NCBI GenBank assembly: GCA_037127315.1
Contig: JBBBDQ010000332.1
Location: 472,001 to 536,000, forward strand
Direction: 5' to 3'
Source of the DNA: Ascarosepion bandense
Taxonomy: Eukaryota > Mollusca > Cephalopoda > Sepiida > Sepiidae
Length of the DNA stretch: 64,000 nt
The notes below the pieces were generated by a model, which was not told the origin of the DNA, ran no database searches, and saw only the letters and a list, made by a program, of their open reading frames with translations. Both the position numbers and the translations under genes were made by a program. Shown here piece after piece: positions 52,190 to 62,745 of the stretch. The stretch's first letter is position 1; every line of letters starts with the position of its first letter.

Positions 52190-52257
52190 ACTAGAATTCG
52201 AACTCGGCTCTCTGATTTCTCTCTCCGTGCCGATATTCATTATATGACAAAGCATAT
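52190..52257 (-). mobile_element. SINE head fragment
   Basis: CTAGAATTCGAACTCGGCTC, then TCTCTCCGTGCCGATATTCA is the reverse complement of the box A to box B region. Confidence 0.7.
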
Positions 52258-52267
52258 CCACAAGAGG

Positions 52268-52450
52268 AAGATCTTTTTTCTTCTTCTTTTATGTACCTTG
52301 TCCCTTCAGGACGTAGGGAATCATGGCCTTCCACGTTTCCCTATCCCTGGTAGCACTTAGCACGCTTTCTCCTATAACGTCTTCCAGCCCCCCGTTTTGT
52401 CATCCATCTGTTCAGACCTTTTAAATATGTTATCCGCTGCTTTCCTCGAC
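52268..52450 (-). pseudogene. LINE 3' end fragment (endonuclease-RT family)
   Basis: A TTCTTCTTCTTTT tail is followed by TGTACCTTGTCCCTTCAGGA, CATGGCCTTCCACGTTTCCC and the TCCATCTGTTCAGACCTTTT part; it matches ~170 bp of the family's 3' end. It continues for at most a few bases beyond 52445. Confidence 0.85.
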
Positions 52451-52649
52451 AAAACTCGAAGACCAGTCCGTCGCTCAAACCATAGAGGCAAACAAGTGAA
52501 TTCAATGATGCCATAAATGTTTTCTTTTATGTCAAACTCAAGTCTTTGTTGTATTATGGCACCACGATTATGGTTCACATTTGTGCCACCTCCGTTTCTT
52601 TGTTGCGACTGACCGATTTTTTTTCATTTTGTAATCTTTGATTGATCAA

Positions 52650-52926
52650 TTGAAAATATAAAATTAAATAATAATAATAATAATATTTAGGAAGATGAGG
52701 AAAAGAAGCAGGAGAAAAAGAAAGAAGAGAGAAATGGAACCAAAAAAAAAAAAAAGATTTCAATTCGCCATAAATAAAACCGGTAAACCTAAGAAATTAT
52801 TTTTAAAATTAATTTATTTCAATATTAATAACAATAATACAGTTAAGAAATTAAGTGAAAATTACAAGACTTTTACATGTTTTTCCAGGGTAAGAGTACT
52901 TCCCTGAAAAAGCATTGAAAGAGATA
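52650..52926 (-). repeat. SINE-flanking segment duplicated from 21579-21851
   Basis: This is the reverse complement of 21579-21851 including the T-run (A-run here, 52741-52754), GTAAACCTAAGAAATTATTT and CAGGGTAAGAGTACTTCCCT. The open frame across it is incidental. Confidence 0.85.
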
Positions 52927-53213
52927 GTCAGTTAAGTGCTATCGGTGATACACGCTTAGGCGATCATGTCTCGAAAGAGACTGAGCAGAAGCTTATCCCG
53001 CAGTAGGTTGCCGTTACATTCTGCGGTAGACTGGTTGCCAGCCAAAGCTATAGAACCCAGTCTGTCCTGTTATTTAACCCATGGTGGGAAGAGACGGATT
53101 AACACCTTTCCCTAGGGTATTTGCGCGTAAGTGAATGCAATGAATTCTACTGGAATTCGAACTTAGCTCCCCGATTTCTCGTTCCACGCCCATATTCACT
53201 GCACCACAACGCA
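52927..53213 (-). mobile_element. tRNA-derived SINE, full length
   Basis: The reverse complement of the 295-bp SINE, from the 3' end CAGTTAAGTGCTATCGGTG at 52930 to the 5' head CACTGCACCACAACGCAC (53196-53213). It is the partner of 21284-21578. Confidence 0.9.
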
Positions 53214-53264
53214 CATAAACTTATAATATCCAATAAATTAAGACAGATCTCTGTCTCTGAGAAG

Positions 53265-53590
53265 AAATATTGTAAGTACATTGTTCGGACTAATAACCCC
53301 ATCTTTATTGTCACATTCACGACATTTCGGCCGTTGTAAGCTCCGGCCCTCTTCTGGTGATGTTTGTTTGAGTTTCGAAACGAACCCAGGGTAGCCAATC
53401 TGTATGTTTTTTTTTCTGTTTTTTTTACTACATAAATGTCATCGAACTAATCTTCAGAAAAACCAACATACAGATTGATTTCTCCGGGTTCGGTTTGAAA
53501 TTCAAATAAATATCACCTGAAGAGGGCCGGAGCGTACGACGATCGAAACGTTGTGAATGTGACAATAAAGATAAAAAATAAAGTTAAAAT
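53265..53590. repeat. Foldback with CTGAAGAGGGCCGG motif at both inner ends
   Basis: CATCTTTATTGTCACATTCA, then CGACATTTCGGCCGTTG, then CTCCGGCCCTCTTCTGGTGA (53299-53362) is mirrored by TCACCTGAAGAGGGCCGGAG, CGATCGAAACGTTG and TGAATGTGACAATAAAGATA (53511-53573). The central part, CCAATCTGTATG versus CATACAGATTG, also pairs. Confidence 0.82.
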
Positions 53591-53603
53591 AATGTTGACA
53601 GTG

Positions 53604-53724
53604 TTAATTAAGAAAGGTTCAAGCGACTTAGCAGTTTTATCAAACATCTGGCCTTGCTGAGTGTTTCAATGTGAAACACTTGTTAGATAACCAAATGAGT
53701 CACATGAACCTTTCTTAATTTTTA
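53604..53724. mobile_element. Small inverted-repeat (MITE-like) element, ~120 bp
   Basis: TTAATTAAGAAAGGTTCAA (53608-53626) is mirrored by TGAACCTTTCTTAATTTTT (53704-53722). The centre holds GTGTTTCAATGTGAAACAC, a second perfect palindrome-like hairpin. Confidence 0.72.
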
Positions 53725-53929
53725 GAATAATAATAATAATAATAATAATAAGAAGAAGAAGAAGAAGAAGAAGGAGAAGAAGAAGCAAAAGGAGACGAAA
53801 AACAAGAAGAGAAGAAAAAAAATAGTAACCTCACAATTTATCTGAAAGGTTTGAACGTTGGCCTTCACCTGTAAAATTGTCACATTTCAACCTGGTCGCA
53901 ACACATTACATTGCATTCAGACATATGGT

Positions 53930-54195
53930 TCTGTTAACATTTCGGTCTCTCACACGGTATGACGTCATAGAACCGTATTACAAATTTACGAACTGCGTCT
54001 GCTATTCGGTGACTGTTATCGTTGCATAGCAATGTTTTATGTGAACACAAGATAAAATCATCTTTGATGGTGGATGTTTTCATGTTAACAACCCTGTAAC
54101 CTCTCTGAAGATGGCCCATGTGAGCCGAAAGCTTAGAACCAGCATAATAAAAAAATATCCAAATGGCTGGCATACACGAGGATATCACGTAACAG
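53930..54195 (+). mobile_element. Unclassified repeat, relative of 5790-5965
   Basis: GGTATGACGTCATAGAACCG, TATGTGAACACAAGATAAAA, ATGATGG and CTGAAGATGGCCCATGTGAG, then CCGAAAGCTTAGAACCAGCA, match the 5.8-kb block on the other strand. The TGACGTCA centre and the CGAAAGC motif also link it to the 19.7-kb inverted-repeat element. Confidence 0.55.
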
Positions 54196-54204
54196 TACAT
54201 TACT

Positions 54205-54310
54205 CTTTTCTTTTTTAACCAACGAAATTTTCCTGTCTCTCAATATTCTGCTTAGCTTTTGAAATATGTCTCTGGCCATGCCAATGCGCCTTCATATCTC
54301 TCTCTCTTTC

Positions 54311-54350
<40 letters not shown>
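54205..54350 (-). pseudogene. LINE fragment (endonuclease-RT family) followed by (TC)n
   Basis: GAAATTTTCCTGTCTCTCAA, then TTCTGCTTAGCTTTTGAAA and CCATGCCAATGCGCCTTCAT match 24340-24415 of the better copy. A (TC)n tract follows (54296-54350). Confidence 0.75.
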
Positions 54351-54353
<3 letters not shown>

Positions 54354-54359
54354 ATATAT

Positions 54360-54700
54360 ATAAACGTAAATTTGTCGTTATACTCGTTTCGAAAAACCCT
54401 CCGAGTACAAACGCGGAAGGAAAAAATGGTAATAAAAATGGTAATAAAAAAAGAACGAGCTAAGCACCCGAACATCAGTCAAAGTACGTAGTCTAAAGAA
54501 AAAACCCCAAGACGAATAACCTAAAACAACGACAACAACAAAAAAAAAAACATAATTGTCGTTTGTTAATAACCAAGTTTTGTTAAAATCCGTTAATTTC
54601 CGTGACATGTTTACATTTGTTGACATTATGATACATTTCAGTGCAGATATGGTTGTTGCGATAAATCGAACATTTTGTTATATAGGCTTGATTAAAACCT
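54360..54700 (+). repeat. Two dispersed repeats (partners at 8455 and 5222)
   Basis: 54375-54525 matches 8463-8640, and 54575-54690 matches 5232-5390. The two blocks are separate in the first 9 kb but adjacent here. This suggests they belong to one larger, unclassified element. Confidence 0.5.
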
Positions 54701-54854
54701 CGTTTAAACTGGAGGTCAATATATAAATTCTCATTGATTATTGGGTAAGTTAATATTCTGGTTGGCACTTGTAAATGGCACAAAATATTAAACTATAATA
54801 GCTGATAATTGGTAAACAGATTGAGCCAACCCTTTCCGAAACGTTTTTTTTTTT

Positions 54855-55470
54855 TTTTTAATCATATCACCCCAAGCAAGGCGATAACGCCACTGATGCG
54901 CAGGGGGCTACGTAAGGGTAAAAAGAATGGAAAAGAGAAAGTCGGAAACGGCATACGAAACAGGAAACAAGGGATGAGCCTCTTCACCTGTTCAATAGAT
55001 GTGAGTGGAGTGTGAACCGGGCGATAGTTCAGTCTATCTACTCCAATTGGAAAAAAAAAAAAAAGTGAAAAGACTTGAAAAGAGAAAACCGGAAACCGCA
55101 TCCTAAACAGGAAACAAGGGATGAGCCTCTTCACCTGTTCAATAGATGTGGGTGAAGTGTGAACCGGGCGATAGTTTAGTCTATCTACTCCAATTGGAAA
55201 GAAAAAAAAATAAAATAAATAAATAAAAGTGAAAAGACTTGAAAAGAGAAAGCCGGAAACCGCATCCTAAACAGGAAACAAGGGATGAGCCTCTTCACCT
55301 GTTCAATAGATGTGGGTGAAGTGTGAACCGGGCGATAGTTTAGTCTATCTACTCCAATTGGAAAAAGAAAAAAATAAAAGAGTGAAAAGACTTGAAAAGG
55401 GAAAACCGGAAACCGCATCCTAAACAGGAAACAAGGGATGAGCCTCTTCACCTGTTCAATAGATGTTTTT
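54855..55470 (-). mobile_element. VNTR-tailed retroelement, four units plus 3' end
   Basis: The marker TCTTCACCTGTTCAATAGAT occurs at 54981, 55128, 55292 and 55445 (spacing 147, 164 and 153 bp). On the minus strand each unit has CCAATTGGAGTAGATAGACT, CGATCGCCCGGTTCACAC-like sequence and GGATGCGGTTTCCGG. The 3' end at 54862-54920 is TACGTAGCCCCCTGCGCATC, AGTGGCGTTATCGCCTTGC, poly-A. The small frames are repetitive artefacts. Confidence 0.9.
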
Positions 55471-55734
55471 TGTGCGAAAGTAAATGTAACTGACTAGATG
55501 AGAATTTCAGTACGTTTCACCGATCTCTGCTTTAAGTGCGATTAATTGCTGCACGACCAAAAATTCGATAATATATAAAATCAAAACCATTCTGTGCTAT
55601 AAAAATCGGTAAAATCAATTTAAATCGATTGCAACAAAGTGATAAATTTAGTAATTTATTATCAACACCACATTTCGGCTTTTCTTTAATTTGAGCATTA
55701 TAGCCTTTAAAGGAATGGAAACTTTGATGACGGG
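55471..55734. other. No recognised feature
   Basis: Unclassified sequence between two repeat blocks. Confidence 0.5.
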
Positions 55735-56165
55735 AAAAACCAGTCGATAAAAAAACAAAGATAGAAAGATAAAGATAGAAATGGCTAAAAAGAATAAAAA
55801 AAACGAAAAAATAAAAGAAAAAAATAGTTAAAATGAAATAAAAGAAAACAGAAATAAATAGGAAAAGACAAATAAAAATATGCGAAAAAAAAAGAAAAGA
55901 AAGATAGAAAAAAACGAAACAAAAAATAGAAAAAATAAAAAATAAAGAAAGAAAAGAAAAAATGGAAAGAATGAAAAAGAAAAACGAAAAATGCAAAAAA
56001 AGGAAATAAAGAGTAAAAGCGAAAAGGAAAAAAAAGGAAAAAGAGAAACGAAAGAGAAAGAAAAGAAAAAGCAAAAAAGATAGAAAAAAGTACAAATGGT
56101 AAAAATGAAAAAAATGACAAAAGAAGGTAAAAAAAAAGGAAATCGAAAAAAAGGACAGAAAAATT
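55735..56165. repeat. A-rich polypurine tract
   Basis: AAAAGAAA/GAAAAAT-rich plus strand. The 214-codon minus frame rich in Phe, Ser and Leu is a composition artefact. Confidence 0.85.
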
Positions 56166-56239
56166 ATGCCGTGCAAATTTTTTCAGTGATTTTTAATAAT
56201 AATCGTTTTTATCTGACTTTTTATTTCAACATCTGCATT

Positions 56240-56690
56240 TTTTTTTTTTAATCGCATCACTCCGAGCAAGGCGGTAACGCCACTGATGTGCGGGGGCTAC
56301 GTAATAGTGAAAAGATTGGAAAAGATAAAGCCGGAAACCATATCCTAAACAGAGAACAAGGGATGAGCCTCTTAACCTGTTCAATAGACATGGGTGGAGT
56401 GTAAACCGGGCGATAGATAGATCTATCTACTCCAATTGAAAAAAAAAAAAAACAAAGGAGAAGATTGGAAAAGAGAAAGCTGGAAACCACATCCTAAACA
56501 GGGAACAAGGGATGAGCCTCTTAACCTGTTCAATAGACATGGGTGGAGTGTGAACCGGGCGATAGATAGATCTATCTACTCCAATTGAAAAAAAAAAACA
56601 AAAAAAAAACAAAGTGAGAAGATTGGAAAAGAGAAAGCCGGAAACCACATCCTAAACAGGGAACAAGGGATTAAATTAATGGATATATTT
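56240..56690 (-). mobile_element. VNTR-tailed retroelement, about 2.5 units plus 3' end
   Basis: The marker CTTAACCTGTTCAATAGACA occurs at 56371 and 56520 (149 bp apart) and a third partial unit ends near 56670. The 3' end 56250-56300 reads TACGTAGCCCCCGCACATC, AGTGGCGTTACCGCCTTGC on the minus strand. Confidence 0.88.
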
Positions 56691-56759
56691 ATTCCAGTTT
56701 TCCAGTTTATTCCAGTTTAATATTTACTTTTTATAAAATGTGTTCAATACAGAAGTAGA

Positions 56760-56798
<39 letters not shown>

Positions 56799-57734
56799 TT
56801 TTTTTGTAAGTGTCTCTGTTTTCTTTCTTCACTTTTTGTAGAACCTGTATGTAGACCGAATTTTTAAAAAATGTTTAGCTCAGTCTAACGCAAGGTAACA
56901 AAGAAAACATTTAGCTGAGCCGGAGCTACTTTCTTTCCAGCCTTCATAAAGTGCAAAATCATTTACACGTTCTTTTCCATTCTACAACATTATTCGTACA
57001 AACGCAGCGTCGCATGAATATCGTTACCCTACCGCTATTTCCATGGCAAATGTTTTAAACGAGTTCCATTATTTAGTTCCATCAGCTTCAAAACCTTTAC
57101 TGCTAGCATGTAAAGATGAAGTTCCACTCAACTTTTTCCCATAAACTTCTGTTTGTACTCCTGCCTCTATTCTTATATGAACGCTACGATCTTAACCACT
57201 GTCGCCATCACTCCTCCTTGGCCGACCATTTTCTCTCTTATCCATTTTACATAAATCATCGTCCATATTACATACCTCATCTCTTCCATGTTCAAAACGT
57301 AAGGAAAATGTTTCACTCGGTTTTTTTTCCTGATAATTTTTACTTTATGTAACACATTCCTCTGCGAATTCTTCCGTGAACCGAAAACTTCTAACCGCTT
57401 TCAACTCATAGCTCAATCGTTATCATTCATATTACGCGCCTCTTATATCATAACCATTTTAATTGTAACCGTCTATGCTATAACCCTGATCTCTTTGACT
57501 TCAAGGGTCAGTCTTTATCTTCTTGTCCTCATAATTTTCATGTCCTACCGCCGCCTTTTTCTCAGATATCACACCTTATTTATCATAAGCATTTTAACAA
57601 TAATCCTCTGCCTTGAATGGTTCTTGAGACTGATACTTGTCGGGGTCACTAAACAACATCTTGTAATGAAGTGCTCTCTGCCCAACTCCTGGAATATACA
57701 AAATTTACTTACTTCTTCATCTTTTATATGTAAC
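56691..57734. other. Unclassified, contains repeat partner 57020-57110
   Basis: A (TA)n tract is at 56761-56795. 57025-57105 is the partner of 37035-37145. Open frames at 57116 and 57495 (both strands) have no recognised motif. Confidence 0.5.
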
Positions 57735-57978
57735 GTACTTTCAGAACTTGGGAAATAATGGATTTCCACAACTTCCTGTCTCTTGTTACTTTAAGTAGTT
57801 TTTACCTTTTTACCAATCTTGCTTTTCTATCAATTAGCAAAAAATTGTTAAGTGAACCACTCGCTAATTTCTTTTTTCTCTTGCTTTTAATCAGTCTTGT
57901 GAGTGTCAAATTCTCCGAGCCGGCTTTCCTTATTGCATATCCCAAAACTCTAAGCCGTGTTTTTTCTGATTGTAAGTG
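57735..57978 (-). pseudogene. LINE fragment (endonuclease-RT family), very diverged
   Basis: CAGAACTTGGGAAATAATGG, CTTGTGAGTGTCAAATTCTC and CTTTCCTTATTGCATATCCC, then AAAACTCTAAGCCGTGTT follow the order of the 23270-24100 copies. Coding is lost. Confidence 0.6.
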
Positions 57979-58104
57979 AAAAGTTACTTGTTAATGATTT
58001 ATGACATTTTTGCCCATATATCACAGCATTACTCCATTTTCCATTAGGGATATAATGTATCAGTTCCACTTGAAGTTGCCAAGCGTGTTGAATGGGATGA
58101 TGTT

Positions 58105-58908
58105 TAGGATTAATAAACCTTACCCTGTCCTCAGATCTCAAATGGAACCACTATATTGAATCCATAGCAAAATCTACTGCTAAGAAGGTTGGGTCACTAT
58201 GTCGATCCAGGATGTTTTTTTTCCGCCTGAATCCATCCTGCATATATACAAGTCAACCATCCGTCCGTGTATGGAGTACTGTTGCCATTTATGGTCAGGC
58301 GCCCCTGCCGTTCTCCTCAGTGTTCTTGACAGGCTTCAAAGGAGAGTCTGTAATGTGATAGGTACTGATCTGGCGGCTCCACTGCAGCCACTTCCCCACC
58401 GTCGAAATGTGGCCTCTCTTTGTCTGTTCTATAAATACGTTCATGGCTTCTGCTCGGACGAACTTAAGTCACTGGTGCCTCCTCAACAGGTGTTTACTCG
58501 TGCAACCAGACTGGCAACTGGGTCCCACCCATTCACAGTCAGGTTAGCCAAATGCAGACGACAGTTCTACTCCTTCAGCTTCTTCTCTCGCACTTCCCGC
58601 CTGTGGAACTCGCTCCCATATTCTTGCTTTCCTGACGGCTACAACATCCAGAATTTTAAATGCAAAGTCAATACTCACCTACTAACCACTGGACTCTAGC
58701 CCCACCCCCGTATAACCTTCCCTTTCTCTCCACCTATGTATCTGTCATCGCACCTGCATTCTCAGCTTTCTATTGCTCCTTTCTAACTAGTTTGTACTCA
58801 CTCTTTTTTAATTAATCTTTTTACTCTTATGTAGCCCCCCGCACATCAGTGGCATTTCTGCCTTGCTCGGGGTGAAATGATTAAAAAAATAAATAAATAA
58901 ATAAAGCT
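58105..58908 (+). pseudogene. Jockey/CR1-like LINE 3' fragment with intact 3' end
   Basis: The first part (58105-58210) reads GLINLTLSSDLKWNHYIESI, then AKSTAKKVGSLCRSR. After a frameshift at the T8 run (58214-58221) the 58199 frame continues PPESILHIYKSTIRPCMEYC, then CHLWSGAPAVLLSVLDRLQR and on to LWNSLPYSCFPDGYNIQNFK, ending HLLTTGL at 58699. This is the C-terminal end of a Jockey-group reverse transcriptase. The 3' UTR ends TATGTAGCCCCCCGCACATC, AGTGGCATTTCTGCCTTGC, TCGGGGTGAAATGATT and (AAAT)n. It is the least decayed 3' end here and the reference for other fragments. The catalytic domain is missing. Confidence 0.92.
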
Positions 58909-59529
58909 GTGACGTCTATGACTTTATTTGTGTTGGACATATTAATAGGTTTTTCTATGATCCAGTTTTTAAAACCAAAGAGCGATACCGGTTAGCTTTT
59001 ATTTTTTTCTTGTTACCTTCTTTTTGTAATATTTTGTCGATTTTTTTTTTATCCTTCCTGACTGACTGAGTTCATTTTTTCAAATATTGAATTATTTGCT
59101 CTTTCTTTAAACACAATCAATGAATACAAACAAATAAAAACTTTGAGAATGAAACAGTTGACTTATTTAACCAAAAATCTTTAATGAACAAAACAAAAAT
59201 AAATTTCAGAAAGAAAATTTTGAAGTTTTTCCATTTTCCAGATATACTATTAAAAATGTCAACACATTTTGCCACTCTTTATATATCGATTACGTTCTGT
59301 TTATTCACAAGCTATGATCCAAATGCGAAAGCGTTTACAACTTTCTGGACAGAAAATCACTTAATTTCAATACATAAGCAATTTAATGATCAACATTCAT
59401 TGACAATCACTTATTTATAAAGATTAAAAAATACAAGATTAGAAAATATATTAATACGTCTATTTGTAAAATTCTGATTTTTAAAGTTCAATATATAAAT
59501 TACTTATCACCCTTAATCAAGAAATGCTT
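58909..59529. other. AT-rich stretch without recognised gene
   Basis: No repeat or gene recognised; the 78-codon frame at 59184 has no motif. Confidence 0.5.
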
Positions 59530-60401
59530 CTTTTTTTTTTTAATCATTTCATCCCAAGCAAAGCATTCCACTGCCACTATTGCGCAAGGGGTTTTATAGG
59601 GGAATGTAAAAGGGAAAGAGTGGTTAGATATAGGAAATATCAGAAGGAGGGTGATAGATGGGTAAGGACACCGAGGCTGAGGGTTGGGTAGATGGGAAGA
59701 GTGTTTGAAAGAATGAATGCGATTTATTCTGTTAGGAGGTGTCTATTGACCTTACATTTAAACTCGTGGAGATTGTAGCCGTCGGGGAAGCAATCATGTG
59801 GAATGGAATTCCAAAGTCGGGAAGTGCGAGAAAAGAAACTGTTGCAGTAGAAGTTGCGGTTGCATTTTATCGGTTTCACTGTAAAAGGGTAGGATCTAGT
59901 TGCTAATCTAGTATCTCGTGCAAATTCGAACCTAGGGGGCACCAGTGATCTAAGTTCATCGGGGTAGAAGCCATGAAAGTATTTATAGAAGAGACACAGA
60001 GAAGCCACGTCGCACCGGTGACAGAGAGACTGCAGGCGGTCTGCCAAGTCAGTATCGATCACACTACAGACCCTCCGCTGTACCTTGTCGAGAAGCCCAA
60101 GGAGAATAGCAGGGGCACCCGACCAGATATGGCAACAGTATTCAATGCACGGGCGGATGGTAGATTTATAAATGTGCAGGATAGATTCAGACGGAAAAAA
60201 CCTCCGAGCCCTGCACTGAGACCCGACTTTCATAGCAGCGGATTTAGCAATGGATTCGATATAGTCATTCCACTTGAGGTCCGCTGAAAGTGTGAGACCA
60301 AGGAGGCGCAGTGTTTTACTCTCTGGGAGGCAAGCCTGGTCCATGCTAATGGGAGGTTGGTGCTGTTGTCTATGATGGTTAATTGATTGTAGCTTTACCA
60401 C
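59530..60401 (-). pseudogene. Jockey/CR1-like LINE 3' fragment with longest open frame (225 codons)
   Basis: The minus frame 60401-59724 reads SKTLRLLGLTLSADLKWNDY, IESIAKSAAMKVGSQCRARR, ILHIYKSTIRPCIEYCCHIW, SGAPAILLGLLDKVQRRVCS and ends NLHEFKCKVNRHLLTE. This is the same C-terminal end as at 58105, without frameshift. The catalytic YADD region would lie upstream and is absent, so the frame is a 5'-truncated remnant and its ATG is incidental. The 3' end at 59538-59620 is the family end with a poly-A on the minus strand. Confidence 0.92.
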
Positions 60402-60464
60402 TTGTCCGTGATAGTAATAATGTTTCTTATCCTTACTCTTCTGATTTTGTTTCCATGCAAACTG

Positions 60465-60547
60465 CAGATATTATGAGAATATTATGAGATATTATGAGAA
60501 TATTATGAGATATTATGAGAATATTATGACATATTATGAGAATATAC
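60465..60547. repeat. 21-bp tandem repeat
   Basis: The unit GATATTATGAGAATATTATG, about four times with one G-to-C change in the last unit. Confidence 0.92.
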
Positions 60548-60639
60548 ATCATTTTCTAGTCTAATATTATAGCCAATTCTCGATCAAAACTGAGTTGAAT
60601 TTTCATTTTTTTATTTATTCAGCGTGAAGAATGACGTCT

Positions 60640-61540
60640 TTTAGAAATGAAAAGTCTTCACTTCATCTTTGACGATGTTGTCCAGCATTCCTTGCCATAT
60701 TGAAGGACAAACATCACATAACAATACAGTACTCTCTTCGTTTCCAGCAAAATTTTCCTTTCTCTTAACACTCAACTCAGCTTCTAGAATTCCAATGCGA
60801 CTTCGGATCTCCGTATCGCACTTTCGGTCTTCTGTTAAAACACTTCCCAGATATTTAAATTTCCACACTTAATGATTCTTTGGATATCCCAATTCGCCTT
60901 CGGATATGGTTGTCGCACTTTCCGTCCTCTGTTAAAACACTTCCCAGATATTTAAATTTCCACACTTAATGATTTTTTGGATATCCCAATTCGCCTTCGG
61001 ATATGGTTGTCGCACTTTCCGTCCTCTGTTAAAACATTTCCCAGATATTTAAATTTCTACACTTAATGCTTCTTTGGCTATCCCAATTCGCCTTCGGATA
61101 TGGTTGTCGCACCTTCCGTCCTATGTTAAAACACTTCCCAGATATTTAAATTTCCACACTTAATGATTCTTTGGCTATCCCAATTCGCCTTCAGTTATGG
61201 TTGTCGCACTTCCCGTCCTCTGTTAAAATATTCTCCAGATATTTAAATTTCCACACTTAATGATTCTTTGGATATCCCAATTCGCCTTCGGATATGGTTG
61301 TCGCACTTTCCGTCCTCTGTTAAAACACTTCCCAGATATTTAAATTTCCACACTTAATGATTTTTTGGATATCCCAATTCGCCTTCGGATATGGTTGTCG
61401 CACTTTCCGTCCTCTGTTAAAACATTTCCCAGATATTTAAATTTCTGTACCTGTTTTATTTTCGTATCAACGACTTGTAGTTGACATATTGGACTCCTCT
61501 TTTTACTGATTACCATGCTTTAAGTTTTCTTGTAGTTTGT
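60640..61540 (-). pseudogene. LINE fragment (endonuclease-RT family) containing a 97-bp minisatellite
   Basis: The minus frame 60868-60641 reads KFKYLGSVLTEDRKCDTEIR, then SRIGI, then frameshifted sequence with SIWQGMLDNIV. From 60844 to 61430 the segment encoding this KYLG...RRIGI part is repeated: TTCCCAGATATTTAAATTTC-type starts are at 60844, 60941, 61038, 61135, 61231, 61329 and 61426. The period of 97 bp is not a multiple of three. Upstream LINE sequence follows the last unit (61440-61540). Confidence 0.9.
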
Positions 61541-61547
61541 TTGTAGT

Positions 61548-61885
61548 TACGGATGCTGAGGATATGATGTACGGAGTGCACGAACAATGACGACATTTTG
61601 GAGAGGATGGACACATACAAAAAATAAAAACAATAAAAAACTGATACTTAACATCAGAAAAGTTGAAGTTTTGGAACATATAATGAGGAGGTAGAGCTTG
61701 GAGAACTTGATGCTCATGAGACGGATAGAGGTGAAGAGGGACTAGGGAAAGCAGCGCACGCCATACCTGATGGGCTAAGTGGAATAACAGGAGAAGGGAT
61801 AATCAGAGCGACAAAGTGAAGGGCCATGGTCGCCTACGTTTTGAAGGGACAAGGCACAAAGAAGAAGAAGGAGACATGACAAGGC
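61548..61885 (+). pseudogene. LINE 3' fragment (endonuclease-RT family) with (GAA)n tail
   Basis: The plus strand carries the counterpart of RMLRI.CTECTNNDDILERM, ..LILNIRKVEVLEHIMRR, LENLMLMRRIEV and, near the end, the MVAYVLKGQGTKKKK-like terminus, then (GAA)n. Indels and stops break it. It lies head to head with the preceding minus-strand copy. Confidence 0.85.
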
Positions 61886-62482
61886 ATCTTGTGTGTAAGA
61901 ACATACGCGAACACAAGAGCGTGAAAATTCGAGAAAATTCAAGAAAAATGCATCATATGGAAAGCAGGTTAAAACATGGCACAAAAAAAATTTCAAGATG
62001 TCTGTGCAAGGAAAAAGGAACTATATGACCACCAGTGTTGAGAGATATCTTTATTCAGGCTCGGAAAACATTTGTGAGAAGCCCCTAAAAGTCTGTAAGA
62101 AGAGTATTGATGAAAATCGATAGTTCTTGTAAGACGCAGGGAAATGTTACGCAAAACATGCTACAGCGCGTTTGACAGGAGCTGTAATATCGACTCGACC
62201 GATGTCGTGTCAAAGGCAGTGTCCATATTGAACATTTGTGAAGCTTTGTGAAATCAGTTATAAAAATCTACATTGCTTTGAATATCTTGTCCAAATTTTG
62301 ATATACAAAGCTTTTGTTGTTCAACATGGATCATATTTAATTTCGTTTGCACGTAGTTACTCAAATATTCAAATTTAAAATGACGGTATTTTTAGACACC
62401 CTTTATATTTAAAACGCTCGCTTTTAAAGACAAAATAAATTGTGTACCCACTATAGATTATCTATAAGCATAATAGATAAAA
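61886..62482. other. No recognised feature
   Basis: Unclassified sequence between a LINE tail and the 5S-like sequence. Confidence 0.5.
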
Positions 62483-62600
62483 GTCTAAGTCTATATCGTG
62501 TTGAATACACCGGTTCCCGTCCGATCACCGAAGTTAAGCAACATCGAGCCTGGTCAGTACTTAAATGGGTGACCATTTGGGAATACCAGGTGCTGTAAAC
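62483..62600 (+). rRNA. 5S rRNA-like sequence, full length, diverged (likely pseudogene)
   Basis: The order GTCTAAGTCTATATCGTGTT, GAATACACCGGTTCCCGTCC, GATCACCGAAGTTAAGCAAC, then CATCGAGCCTGGTCAGTACT, GGGTGACC, GGGAATACCAGGTGCTGTAA is that of metazoan 5S rRNA over ~118 nt. The internal promoter parts (AGTTAAGCAAC...GAGCC, ACTTAAATGGGTGACC) are kept. Helix I is damaged: GTCTAAGTC at the 5' end no longer pairs well with GTAAAC at the 3' end. It is continuous with a LINE 5'-like sequence, so it may serve as an element promoter rather than a gene. Confidence 0.88.
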
Positions 62601-62745
62601 GTAAGGACCAAGAATGGTCCGCCACGTTTGGGGGTTGGGTGCAGGGCTAACAACCCTGCCCCGTAAAAAAAGCAGTTTGTTACAGAAACAGCAACAAAAA
62701 GTTGCTGCCCTAGGCACCATCTGGGTGTGATGGATAGATGATGAT
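62601..62745 (+). mobile_element. LINE 5'-region remnant fused to the 5S-like sequence
   Basis: ACCAAGAATGGTCCGCCACG, TTTGGGGGTTGGGTGCAGGG, CTAACAACCCTGCCCCGTAA, then CAGCAACAAAAAGTTGC match, from memory, the start of invertebrate non-LTR elements whose first frame has a GLTTLPRK-like segment; here I read GAGLTTLPRKKSSLLQKQQQ. Then the similarity stops. Family attribution is from memory. Confidence 0.55.

Noticed and set aside
53650..53690. CTGAGTG...GTGAAACAC as a hammerhead
   Set aside because: The first box does not fit CUGANGA; the palindrome is the centre of a small inverted-repeat element.
55532..56176. 214-codon minus-strand open frame
   Set aside because: Same cause: A-rich purine tract on the plus strand gives Phe/Ser/Leu runs.
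60844..61430. CRISPR-like regular direct repeats
   Set aside because: Units are contiguous without unique spacers and derive from LINE coding sequence in a eukaryotic context.
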